A stretch of DNA of 64,000 bases, taken from assembly GCF_964253035.1 (NCBI RefSeq), contig NZ_CAXUQL020000001.1, positions 372,001 to 436,000 on the forward strand. Reading direction: 5' to 3'. The notes beneath the pieces are model-generated. The model was given only the letters and a program-made list of their open reading frames with translations, was not told where the DNA came from and did not search any database. Positions 44,537-52,629 of the stretch are shown here, piece by piece. The translations under genes were made by a program, and so were the position numbers. The stretch is from Pseudorhodoferax sp032153935 (GTDB taxonomy: Bacteria; Pseudomonadota; Gammaproteobacteria; Burkholderiales; Burkholderiaceae_C). Numbering within the stretch: position 1 is the first letter of the stretch; each line of letters opens with the position of its first letter.

Positions 44537-45660
44537 GTGCCGTCGGCCTGGAACCCTTCGGCAAGTCTGCCGCCTTGTCGCTCGGCGTGGAGCTGGAACT
44601 GCAGCTCGTCAACACGCACAACTACGACCTCGCGCCCTATGCCGAGGACATGCTGCGCCTGATGGCCAGCCGCAAGCTGCCCGGCTCGGTGGTGCCGGAG
44701 ATGACCTCCAGCATGATCGAGATCTCCACCGGCGTGTGCACCAGCGCCGGCCAGGCGCTGGACGAGCTCACGCAGCTGCGCGACGCGCTGGTGGCCAGCG
44801 CCGACAAGCTCAACATCGCCATCCTGGGCGGCGGCACGCACGCCTTCCAGCAATGGCACCAGCAGCGCATCTACGACAAGCCGCGTTTTCGCGAACTCTC
44901 GGCGCTGTACGGCTACCTGTCCAAGCAGTTCACGATCTTCGGCCAGCACGTGCACATCGGCTGCCCCGATGCCGACACCGCGCTGGTCACGCTGCACCAG
45001 ATGTCGCGCTACATCCCGCACTGCATCGCGCTGTCGGCGTCCTCGCCCTACGTGCAGGGGCAGGACACGGCCTTCGACTCGGCGCGGCTGAACTCGGTGT
45101 TCGCGTTCCCGTTGTCGGGCCGCGCGCCGTTCGCGCTGACCTGGGACACCTTCGAGGACTACTTCACCAAGATGACGCGCACCGGCGTGGTGAAGAGCAT
45201 GAAGGACTTCTACTGGGACATCCGGCCCAAGCCCGAGTACGGCACCATCGAGATCCGCGTGTTCGACACGCCGCTGACCGTGCAGCGCGCCGCCGCGCTG
45301 GCCGCCTACGTGCAGAGCCTCGCAGCCTGGTGCATGCACGACAAGCCCTTCATGCCGACGGAGGACGACTACCTGGTCTACACCTACAACCGCTTCCAGG
45401 CCTGCCGCTTCGGGCTGGACGCGATCTACGTGGACCCGGCCACGGGCGAGCACATGGCGCTGCGCGAACACATCCTGGCCACCATGGACCACATCGCGCC
45501 GCATGCCCGCGAACTCGGCGCCGAGAACGGCCTGGCGCTGCTGCGCGCCGACGTGCAGGCCAGCCGCAACGACGCGCGCTGGCTGCGCGAGCGGCAGGGT
45601 GAGGAACGGCTGCTGGCCGAGGTGGTGCGCCAAGCAGCCGAGCGCTTCCGAAAAAACTGA
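44533..45660 (+). CDS. ybdK: YbdK-type carboxylate-amine ligase (glutamate-cysteine ligase 2)
   Basis: This ATP-dependent ligase of 375 residues has weak glutamate-cysteine ligase activity in E. coli; its true substrate is uncertain. Landmarks are LGVELELQLVNTHNYDLAP (metal/substrate acids), GGGTHAFQQWHQQRIYDKPR, IFGQHVHIGCPDADTAL and DIRPKPEYGTIEIRVFDTP. It is translationally coupled by an ATGA overlap to the antiporter gene and followed by thiL with a one-base gap. Confidence 0.92.
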   Translation: MSAVGLEPFGKSAALSLGVELELQLVNTHNYDLAPYAEDMLRLMASRKLPGSVVPEMTSSMIEISTGVCTSAGQALDELTQLRDALVASADKLNIAILGGGTHAFQQWHQQRIYDKPRFRELSALYGYLSKQFTIFGQHVHIGCPDADTALVTLHQMSRYIPHCIALSASSPYVQGQDTAFDSARLNSVFAFPLSGRAPFALTWDTFEDYFTKMTRTGVVKSMKDFYWDIRPKPEYGTIEIRVFDTPLTVQRAAALAAYVQSLAAWCMHDKPFMPTEDDYLVYTYNRFQACRFGLDAIYVDPATGEHMALREHILATMDHIAPHARELGAENGLALLRADVQASRNDARWLRERQGEERLLAEVVRQAAERFRKN

Positions 45661-45661
45661 A

Positions 45662-46618
45662 ATGGGCGAATTCGACCTCATCGAGCGCTTCTTCAAGCGC
45701 CCCGTGCAGCGCGCCGCGCTGGGCGTGGGCGACGACTGCGCGCTGCTGCAGCCCGCGGCCGGCATGCAACTGGCCGTCTCCAGCGACATGCTGGTCGAGG
45801 GCCGGCACTTCCTGTCCACCGTGGACCCGCGCGCGCTGGGCCACAAGGCGCTGGCCGTGAACCTGTCGGACCTGGCGGCCTGCGGCGCGAAGCCGCTGGC
45901 CTTCACACTGGCACTGGCGCTGCCATCGGCCGACGCGGCCTGGCTGGGGCCGTTCTCCGAGGGCCTGCTCGCGCTGGCCGACGCGCACGGCTGCGAGCTC
46001 GTGGGCGGCGACACCACGCGCGGCCCGCTCAACATCTGCATCACGGTGTTCGGCGAGGTGCCACGCGGCCAGGCGCTGTTGCGTTCGGGTGCGCAGGCCG
46101 GCGACGACATCTACGTGAGCGGCACGGTCGGCGATGCGCGGCTCGCGCTGGAGGTGTTCCGCGGCACGCTGGCCATGCCGCAGGAGGTGTTCACGCAGGC
46201 GCGCGCACGCATGGAACAACCCACGCCGCGCGTCATGCTGGGCCTGGCACTGCGCGGCGTGGCCACGGCGGCCGCGGATGTCAGCGACGGGCTGCTCGGC
46301 GACCTCGGCCATGTGCTGAAGGCCTCGGGCCTGGGCGCGCGCATCGAGGCACCCGCCGCGCTGGGCCTGATGGGCTGCGCCGACGCCCCCCTCTCGCCGG
46401 CCCAGCGGCTGGACTTCGCGCTGGCCGGCGGCGACGACTACGAGCTCGTGTTCACGGCGCCGCCATCGGCGCGCGGCCAGGTCAAGGGCGCCGTCGCCCA
46501 GGCCCAGGTGCAGGTCACGCGCATCGGCAGCACCACGGCCGCGCCCGGCGTGCAGGTCGTCGATGCCCAGGGCCAGCCGCTGGACCAGCGCTTCGGCTCC
46601 TTCGACCACTTCGGCTAA
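45662..46618 (+). CDS. thiL: Thiamine-monophosphate kinase
   Basis: This enzyme makes thiamine diphosphate from thiamine monophosphate. The 318-residue AIR synthase-fold protein has the ATP/Mg motifs VGDDCALLQP, SSDMLVEGRHF, HKALAVNLSDLAACGAKP, LVGGDTTRGPL, DVSDGLLGDLGH and AGGDDYELVFT. It is the fourth cistron of the COG4389-antiporter-ybdK-thiL unit. Confidence 0.96.
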   Translation: MGEFDLIERFFKRPVQRAALGVGDDCALLQPAAGMQLAVSSDMLVEGRHFLSTVDPRALGHKALAVNLSDLAACGAKPLAFTLALALPSADAAWLGPFSEGLLALADAHGCELVGGDTTRGPLNICITVFGEVPRGQALLRSGAQAGDDIYVSGTVGDARLALEVFRGTLAMPQEVFTQARARMEQPTPRVMLGLALRGVATAAADVSDGLLGDLGHVLKASGLGARIEAPAALGLMGCADAPLSPAQRLDFALAGGDDYELVFTAPPSARGQVKGAVAQAQVQVTRIGSTTAAPGVQVVDAQGQPLDQRFGSFDHFG

Positions 46619-46747
46619 GCGCTTGCGAAGGAATGGCTTGAACTCACGCAAGACCCCGATGAACGCCATCTCCACCATCAGCGCCGACGTGCGGGGCCTT
46701 GCCCTGCGGGCCGGGGCGCCCAATCCACTCATTCACCAGCTCTGACC

Positions 46748-47467
46748 ATGCAACGCCGCCTGCTGCTGCTGGCCCTGCCGCTGGGGGCCGCCGCCTGCAC
46801 CAGCCCCCCGCAGACGCGCGGCAGCGCACGCGGCGAGCCGGCCTCGGCCGGCGAGGCCGTGCAGTCGGACACCAACCGCATGGCCACGCTGGCCATGCGC
46901 GACAACCTGGCCAGCCTGATGCTGCTGGCCGACAAGCTGTACCGGCGCAACCCGGCCGAATGGCGCCGCGCCGGCCAGGCCAGCCGCGAAGCCGCGCTCG
47001 ACAACCTGGCTGCGGCCATCCGCACGGCCCAGCCCCCGGCCTCGCTGCAGGGCAAGCGCGACATTGCCGCCATGGCGCTGGCGCTGCAGCCCGACTTCGT
47101 GGGCGACCGCGTGAACGCCTTCGTCTACGCCACGGCCGACATGCTGATCGTGGCCCACGGCGGCAAGACCAGCTTCAACCTGCTCGACGGCCTGGAGCCG
47201 CAGCTGCTGCACAACGCCGCGCGCAACGTCGAGGCCGCCGCCTGGCTGCTGGCCCAGCGCCGCAACAGCGCCGGCCAACCGCTGTTGCTGGCCGACGAGA
47301 TCAACGCCACGGAGCGCAACCTGAGCTTCGAGCGCGAGTTCGGCAAGATCATCGGCCGGCTCGACCTGCTGGCCGCCTACCTGACCGAGAAGTTGCGCCG
47401 CGCCGCCATCGGCTATGTCCAAAGCCTTTTGGGCGGGCAGTTCTTCCAGTTCCTTCCAGTGAGATAG
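46748..47467 (+). CDS. Predicted lipoprotein of unknown function
   Basis: This 239-residue exported protein has a lipoprotein signal (RRLLLLALPLGAAAC, lipidated Cys17 predicted). The mature part is helical, with segments MATLAMRDNLASLMLLADKLYRRNP, AMALALQPDFVGDRVNAFVYATADMLIVAHGGKTSFN and AAYLTEKLRRAAIGYVQSL. No enzyme motif is visible. It lies between thiL and hemE on the same strand. I do not recognise the family beyond resemblance to hypothetical lipoproteins of Burkholderiales. Confidence 0.75.
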   Translation: MQRRLLLLALPLGAAACTSPPQTRGSARGEPASAGEAVQSDTNRMATLAMRDNLASLMLLADKLYRRNPAEWRRAGQASREAALDNLAAAIRTAQPPASLQGKRDIAAMALALQPDFVGDRVNAFVYATADMLIVAHGGKTSFNLLDGLEPQLLHNAARNVEAAAWLLAQRRNSAGQPLLLADEINATERNLSFEREFGKIIGRLDLLAAYLTEKLRRAAIGYVQSLLGGQFFQFLPVR

Positions 47468-47499
47468 CGCCAAAGGTTGGTGGGCGACAATCCCGCCCC

Positions 47500-48597
47500 A
47501 TGTTTGCCCCGCTCCAGAACGACACCTTCCTGCGCGCCTGCCTGCGCCAGGCCACCGACCACACGCCGATCTGGCTGATGCGCCAGGCGGGCCGCTACCT
47601 GCCCGAGTACCGCGCCACGCGTGCCAGGGCCGGCAGCTTCATGGGACTGGCCACCAACCCGGACTACGCGACCGAGGTCACGCTGCAGCCCCTGGAGCGC
47701 TACCCGCTGGACGCCGCCATCCTGTTCAGCGACATCCTGACCGTGCCCGACGCCATGGGCCTGGGCCTGTCGTTCGCGCTGGGCGAAGGACCGCGCTTCG
47801 CCACCCCGGTGCGCGACGAGGCGGCCGTGGCCCAACTCGCGGTGCCGGACATGGACAAGCTGCGCTACGTGTTCGACGCGGTCACCTCCATCCGCCGCGC
47901 GCTCAACGGCCGCGTGCCGCTGATCGGCTTTTCCGGCAGCCCCTGGACGCTGGCCTGCTACATGGTGGAGGGCCAGGGCTCGGACGACTACCGCCTGGTC
48001 AAGAGCATGCTGTACGGCCGGCCCGACCTCCTGCACCGCATGCTGCAGATCAATGCCACGGCGGTGGCCGCCTACCTGAATGCCCAGATCGAGGCCGGGG
48101 CCCAGGCCGTGATGCTGTTCGACAGCTGGGGCGGCGTGCTGGCCGACGGCGCGTTCCAGGAGTTCAGCCTGGCCTACACGCAGCAGGTGCTGGGCCAGCT
48201 CAAGACCACGCACGACGGCCAGACCATCCCGCGCATCGTGTTCACCAAGGGCGGCGGCGTCTGGCTGGACCAGATGGCCGAACTCGACTGCGAGGTGCTG
48301 GGCCTGGACTGGACCGTGAACCTGGGCCAGGCGCGCGCCCGCGTCGGCGACCGCAAGGCGCTGCAAGGCAACCTCGATCCCAATGTGCTGTTCGCGCCAC
48401 CGCAGGCTGTGGCCGCCGAGGCCCGCCGCGTGCTGGACAGCTTCGGCCCGCCGCACCAGGGCCCGGGGCAGGGGCCGACGCAGATCTTCAACCTGGGCCA
48501 CGGCATCAGCCAGCACACGCCGCCCGAGCATGTGACAGCCCTGGTGGAAGCCGTCCACAGCCACTCGCGCCAGCTGCGCCGCAGACACATCCTTTGA
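47500..48597 (+). CDS. hemE: Uroporphyrinogen decarboxylase
   Basis: This is the heme-biosynthesis enzyme that decarboxylates uroporphyrinogen III to coproporphyrinogen III. The 365-residue protein has the N-terminal substrate motif PIWLMRQAGRYLPEYRATR (catalytic Arg residues), FSDILTVPDAMG, the GFSGSPWTLACYMVEG region and the C-terminal NLGHGISQHTPPEHV with the conserved His. It starts at the ATG at 47500. Confidence 0.97.
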   Translation: MFAPLQNDTFLRACLRQATDHTPIWLMRQAGRYLPEYRATRARAGSFMGLATNPDYATEVTLQPLERYPLDAAILFSDILTVPDAMGLGLSFALGEGPRFATPVRDEAAVAQLAVPDMDKLRYVFDAVTSIRRALNGRVPLIGFSGSPWTLACYMVEGQGSDDYRLVKSMLYGRPDLLHRMLQINATAVAAYLNAQIEAGAQAVMLFDSWGGVLADGAFQEFSLAYTQQVLGQLKTTHDGQTIPRIVFTKGGGVWLDQMAELDCEVLGLDWTVNLGQARARVGDRKALQGNLDPNVLFAPPQAVAAEARRVLDSFGPPHQGPGQGPTQIFNLGHGISQHTPPEHVTALVEAVHSHSRQLRRRHIL

Positions 48598-48938
48598 CCT
48601 TTGCATACACGTCGCCGGCTGCAAAAGAGTTGGCACCGGCCTCCACTTATGCACAAAAACGGTGATGCGGCGTGGCAAGCCCTCTCACAGCAGGTACCGC
48701 CTCCCTCCTGCCTTGACATCCATGTAAGTTGTTGATTTATAACAAATCTGTTTTTTGCATGATTTGCGGGCAATGGACCGCGGAGCCTTGACTGACAAGG
48801 GATTGCGAAAGCCCAAGGCCAGCTATCAACAAAGTTATCCACAGATTCCTGGGATGACTTTCAAACAACTTCTGAATCAACAACTTAAGGGCATAACCTT
48901 GAGTTCACATCAACAACCCAGGTTAGTGCGCGCCTAGC
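48598..48938. promoter_or_regulatory. AT-rich spacer with two DnaA boxes upstream of priA
   Basis: This is a 341-base gene-free stretch, clearly richer in A+T than its surroundings. It contains DnaA boxes TTATGCACA (48647-48655) and TTATCCACA (48835-48843) in the same orientation, both matching TTATNCACA, and a TTGTT-N7-AACAA dyad (48729-48745). It probably holds the priA promoter. dnaA, dnaN and gyrB are absent, so it is not the usual chromosomal origin. Confidence 0.55.
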
Positions 48939-51044
48939 ATGCTTTTCACCGTTTCCGTGGTCGTGCAACTGCCGGCGCACAGCGCGCTGGCCGGCCCGCT
49001 GAGCTACAGCAGCGACCAGGCGCTGGAGCCCGGCACGCTGGTGCGCGTGCCGCTGGGCCGGCGCGAAACCCTGGGCGTGGTCTGGGATGCGGCGGCGCAG
49101 CCGGACGGTGCCCAGCTGAAGCCCGTGGCCAGCGTGCTGGAAGGCATTGCCCCGTTGGGCGCGGCGTGGCGCCAGCTGGTGGGCTTTGCCGCCGGCTACT
49201 ACCAGCGCGCACTGGGCGAGGTGGCGCTGGCCGCACTGCCACCGCAGCTGCGCGAGCTGGACGCCGCGCAATGGCAGCGCCGTCTGCAGCGCAAGAGCCG
49301 CAAGGCCGCGGTCGCGGCCGCAGCCGAGGCGCCGCCACCCGAGCCGACCGAGGAGCAAGCGCAGGCGCTGGCGCGCATCCAGGCCGAGGACGGCCCGTTT
49401 CTGCTGTACGGCAGCACCGGCAGCGGCAAGACCGAGGTCTACCTGCGCGCGGTGCAGGAAGCCCTGGTGGCCGATCCCCAGGCCCAGGCGCTGGTCATGG
49501 TGCCCGAGATCAACCTCACGCCGCAGCTGGAGGAGCGCTTCGTGGCCCGCTTCGCGCCAGCATTCGGCCGGCACGCGCTGGTCTCCATGCACAGCGGCAT
49601 GACGCCCGCCCAACGCCTGGCCAGCTGGCTGGCGGCCCACACCGGCAGCGCCCGCATCGTGCTGGGCACGCGCATGGCGGTGTTCGCTTCGATGCCGGGG
49701 CTGCGCCTGATCGTCGTCGACGAGGAGCACGACCCCAGCTACAAGCAGCAGGAAGGCGCGCGCTACTCGGCGCGTGACCTGGCCATCTACCGCGGCCGCC
49801 TGGAAAGCCGGCACAGCGGCCAGCCCTGCCGCGTGCTGCTGGGTTCGGCCACGCCCTCGCTGGAAAGCTGGCACCACAGCCGCCCGGCGGCCGACGGCGG
49901 CAAGTACCAGCGCCTCGCCATGCCCAGCCGCGTCGGCGCTGGCCGGCTACCGGCCGTGCGCCTGGTGGACATGGGCCAGCAGCCGCGCAACACCCAGCTC
50001 GCACCGCAGCTGATGGCCGCCATCGGCGCACGCATCGCACGTGGCGAGCAGGCCATGCTGCTGCTGAACCGGCGCGGCTACGCGCCCGTGCTGGCCTGCG
50101 GCAGCTGCGACTGGAAGAGCGCCTGCCCGCACTGCAGCGCCTACCGCGTGTTCCACAAGGTCGACCGTTCGCTGCGCTGCCACCACTGCGGCTTCGCCGA
50201 ACGCGTGCCGCGCGCCTGCCCCGAATGCGGCGACGTCGACCTGGCACCCGTGGGCCGCGGAACCGAGCGGCTGGAAGAGCATTTGACGCAACTGTTCGAG
50301 GGCATCGCACGCCCCGGCGCCGAGGGCGAGGACCGGCGCGTGCGCGTGCTGCGCATCGACGCCGACAGCACGCGCCACAAGGGCGCGCTCGAGGAGCAGT
50401 TGGCCCAGGTGCATGCGGGTGCGGTCGACGTGCTGGTCGGCACGCAGATGATTGCCAAGGGCCACGACTTTCGCCGCATCACGCTGGTGGCCGCCGTGAA
50501 CCCGGACGGTGCGCTGTTCTCCAGCGACTTCCGCGCGCCCGAGCGCCTGTTCGCGCTGCTCATGCAGGCGGCCGGGCGGGCCGGCCGCGACGCCAGCCAG
50601 GGTGCGGCAAGCGAGATGTGGGTCCAGACCGCCCATCCGCAGCACGCGCTGTTCGCGGCGCTGCGCCGGCACGACTACCCGGCGTTCGCAGACGGCCAGC
50701 TGGCCGAGCGCATGCAGGCCGCCATGCCGCCGTTCAGCTTCCAGGCCCTGGTGCGGGCCGATGCGCGCACGCAACAGGCGGCCCAGGCGTTTCTGACGCA
50801 GGCCAGCAGCGCGGCGACGGAGTTGCCTGGCGCCGACCAGGTGCTGGTGTACCCCGCCGTGCCGACGGCGATCCAGCGTGTGGCCAATGTGGAGCGGGCG
50901 CAGATGTTGATCGAGAGCGCGTCGCGCAGCGCGCTGCAGCAGTTCCTTGCGGCCTGGCAGGCGGTGCTGCACAGCACGCGGCGCGATGGCGGCATCGAGG
51001 GCGTGCTGCGCTGGGCCATCGATGTCGATCCGCTGATGGTCTAG
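48939..51044 (+). CDS. priA: Primosomal protein N' (replication-restart helicase PriA)
   Basis: This 3'-to-5' DNA helicase reloads the replisome at stalled forks. The 701-residue protein has an N-terminal DNA-binding domain, Walker A GSTGSGKTEVY, the DEEH box VVDEEHDPSYKQ, the Cys-rich zinc region (CGSCDWKSACPHC, CHHCGFAERVPRACPEC) and helicase motifs GTQMIAKGHDF and QAAGRAGRD. Its TAG stop is part of the CTAG duplicated by the IS1380 element, so the gene is intact and ends exactly at the insertion point. Confidence 0.97.
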   Translation: MLFTVSVVVQLPAHSALAGPLSYSSDQALEPGTLVRVPLGRRETLGVVWDAAAQPDGAQLKPVASVLEGIAPLGAAWRQLVGFAAGYYQRALGEVALAALPPQLRELDAAQWQRRLQRKSRKAAVAAAAEAPPPEPTEEQAQALARIQAEDGPFLLYGSTGSGKTEVYLRAVQEALVADPQAQALVMVPEINLTPQLEERFVARFAPAFGRHALVSMHSGMTPAQRLASWLAAHTGSARIVLGTRMAVFASMPGLRLIVVDEEHDPSYKQQEGARYSARDLAIYRGRLESRHSGQPCRVLLGSATPSLESWHHSRPAADGGKYQRLAMPSRVGAGRLPAVRLVDMGQQPRNTQLAPQLMAAIGARIARGEQAMLLLNRRGYAPVLACGSCDWKSACPHCSAYRVFHKVDRSLRCHHCGFAERVPRACPECGDVDLAPVGRGTERLEEHLTQLFEGIARPGAEGEDRRVRVLRIDADSTRHKGALEEQLAQVHAGAVDVLVGTQMIAKGHDFRRITLVAAVNPDGALFSSDFRAPERLFALLMQAAGRAGRDASQGAASEMWVQTAHPQHALFAALRRHDYPAFADGQLAERMQAAMPPFSFQALVRADARTQQAAQAFLTQASSAATELPGADQVLVYPAVPTAIQRVANVERAQMLIESASRSALQQFLAAWQAVLHSTRRDGGIEGVLRWAIDVDPLMV
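51041..51044. repeat. Left target-site duplication (CTAG)
   Basis: CTAG lies directly outside the left inverted repeat of the IS1380-family element and matches 52626-52629. It includes the priA stop codon. Confidence 0.8.
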
Positions 51045-52625
51045 CCCGGATCTTTCATGAAGTAAGGGTCGGCAGCCTCGTGCCGAGGCGCGTTGCCATA
51101 GGTATCTCACCCCCTATGCCAACCGAGGACTGCCGATGCCAAAGTGTACGAACAAGAAGCTGGACTTTGGACGTGCGGGCCGACGCGTCATCGAGGCGGA
51201 CTTCGACGGGGGCGACCTGAGCAGCGAGGCCGGCGTGCTGTTGCTGCGGCGCATGGACCAGCGGCTTGGTTTGTCCACCTCGGCTGCGCGAGCGCTGGGC
51301 GATGAGCGCCAGCGCGGCAAGGTGCGCCACAGCCTGGCCAGCATGCTGGCGCAGCGGGTGTACGGGCTGTGCCAAGGCTGGGCCGACGTCAGCGATCACA
51401 ACGCGTTGCGCACCGACTTGGCGATGCAGACGGCCGTCGGGCGCGATGAGGCGTTGGCCAGCGCGCCGACGCTGAGCCGCCTGGAGACAGCGGCCACGCC
51501 TGCGCAGGCCTGGGCACTGCACGGCGTGCTGATGCAGCAGTTCATTGCCAGCCGGCGCACGGGGCCTGCCCCGCGCGAGTTGGTGCTGGACGTGGACGCC
51601 ACGCACGTGCCGCTGCATGGCGAGCAGGAGCGCGGCTTCTTCCACGGCTACTACGACAACTACTGCTATTTGCCGCTGTACGTGTTCTGCGGCCAGGACT
51701 TGCTGGCGTGCGTGCTGCGGCCCAGCGACCGCGATCCGGCCAGCGTGGTCACGGCGTTGCTCAAGCGGCTGGTCGATGCGCTGCGCAAGGCCTGGCCCAA
51801 GGTGCGCATCGTCGTGCGCGGCGACAGCGGGTTCTGCCGCCCGCGCGTGCTGCGCCGCCTGGACACCTGGGGCGTGCACTACGTGATCGGCCTGCAGAAG
51901 AACGCGCGGCTGCTGCGCCAGTGCGAACTGGCAGAGCTGGCGCTGGCCGATCAGTACCGGGACCGGGGCACCAAGCAGCGCATGTACGGCAGCTTCGATT
52001 ACGCCGCCGACAGCTGGGACCGGCCGCGGCGCGTGATTGCCAGACTGGAGCACGGCCCGCAAGGCGCCAACCCGCGCTTCATCGTCACCAGCCTGTCTGG
52101 CCAGGACCGGCACCTGTACGAGCAGCGCTACTGCGCGCGTGGCGAGGCGGAGAACCGCATCAAGGAGGCGCAGCTGGACCTGTTCGGCCGGCGCGCCAGC
52201 TGCCACCGCTTCTGGGCCAACCAACTGCGCCTGCTGTTGGCCGCATTGGCCTACACGCTGATGATCAACCTGCGGCGCCACGCGCTGGCCGGCACCGAAC
52301 TGGCCAACGCGTGCACGGCCACCATCCGCGTCAAGCTGCTCAAGATCGCTGCGGCCATCGTGCGCAACACCCGCCGCGTGCGCGTGATGCTGGCGTCCAA
52401 CCATCCCCTGCGCGAGGTCTTCGCCAGCGCCGCGCACGCGCTGGCCCCGTAGTGCACGCCGAGCGCTGTCCCCGGCGTGTTGAGCAACAACGGGGGTAAG
52501 GGGGTGGTGCGTGCGCAATAGCCCTGTTTAGCCCGAAGCACCGCGGATCGGCTCGCTGCCCCCTCGAATCGACCTCATGCAGCCCTCGCGGCAGCAATAG
52601 GCATCGCGTTCACGAAAGATCCGGG
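51045..52625 (+). mobile_element. IS1380-family insertion sequence, 1581 bp
   Basis: Terminal inverted repeats CCCGGATCTTTC(A/G)TGAA occur at 51045-51061 and 52609-52625 (one mismatch), flanked by the 4-bp duplication CTAG. One intact transposase gene (51136-52452) fills most of it. The 90-base left and 173-base right non-coding ends hold no other ORF of note. Intact ends and duplication suggest a recent, possibly still active insertion. Confidence 0.9.
51136..52452 (+). CDS. IS1380-family DDE transposase
   Basis: This 438-residue transposase has an RNase H-like core with the acidic residues of the family: Asp in ELVLDVDATHVPLHG (about residue 152-154), Asp230 in IVVRGDSGFCRP, and Glu in the family motif ARGEAENRIKEAQLDLF. 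No frameshift or stop interrupts it, so it is probably functional. It acts on the inverted repeats at 51045 and 52625. Confidence 0.93.
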   Translation: MPKCTNKKLDFGRAGRRVIEADFDGGDLSSEAGVLLLRRMDQRLGLSTSAARALGDERQRGKVRHSLASMLAQRVYGLCQGWADVSDHNALRTDLAMQTAVGRDEALASAPTLSRLETAATPAQAWALHGVLMQQFIASRRTGPAPRELVLDVDATHVPLHGEQERGFFHGYYDNYCYLPLYVFCGQDLLACVLRPSDRDPASVVTALLKRLVDALRKAWPKVRIVVRGDSGFCRPRVLRRLDTWGVHYVIGLQKNARLLRQCELAELALADQYRDRGTKQRMYGSFDYAADSWDRPRRVIARLEHGPQGANPRFIVTSLSGQDRHLYEQRYCARGEAENRIKEAQLDLFGRRASCHRFWANQLRLLLAALAYTLMINLRRHALAGTELANACTATIRVKLLKIAAAIVRNTRRVRVMLASNHPLREVFASAAHALAP

Positions 52626-52629
52626 CTAG
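52626..52629. repeat. Right target-site duplication (CTAG)
   Basis: This is the second copy of CTAG, directly outside the right inverted repeat of the insertion sequence. On the minus strand it includes the stop codon of the glycosyltransferase gene. Confidence 0.8.

Noticed and set aside
46660..46745. 28-codon ORF ending two bases before the lipoprotein gene (MNAISTISADVRGLALRAG...)
   Set aside because: No ribosome site and no membrane or leader-like features; spacing alone is not enough.
48755..48937. 60-codon plus-strand ORF just upstream of priA
   Set aside because: No ribosome site, no recognisable pattern, and it lies across the AT-rich DnaA-box region. A chance ORF is more likely.
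48598..48938. Chromosomal replication origin
   Set aside because: Only two DnaA boxes and none of dnaA, dnaN, rpmH or gyrB nearby.
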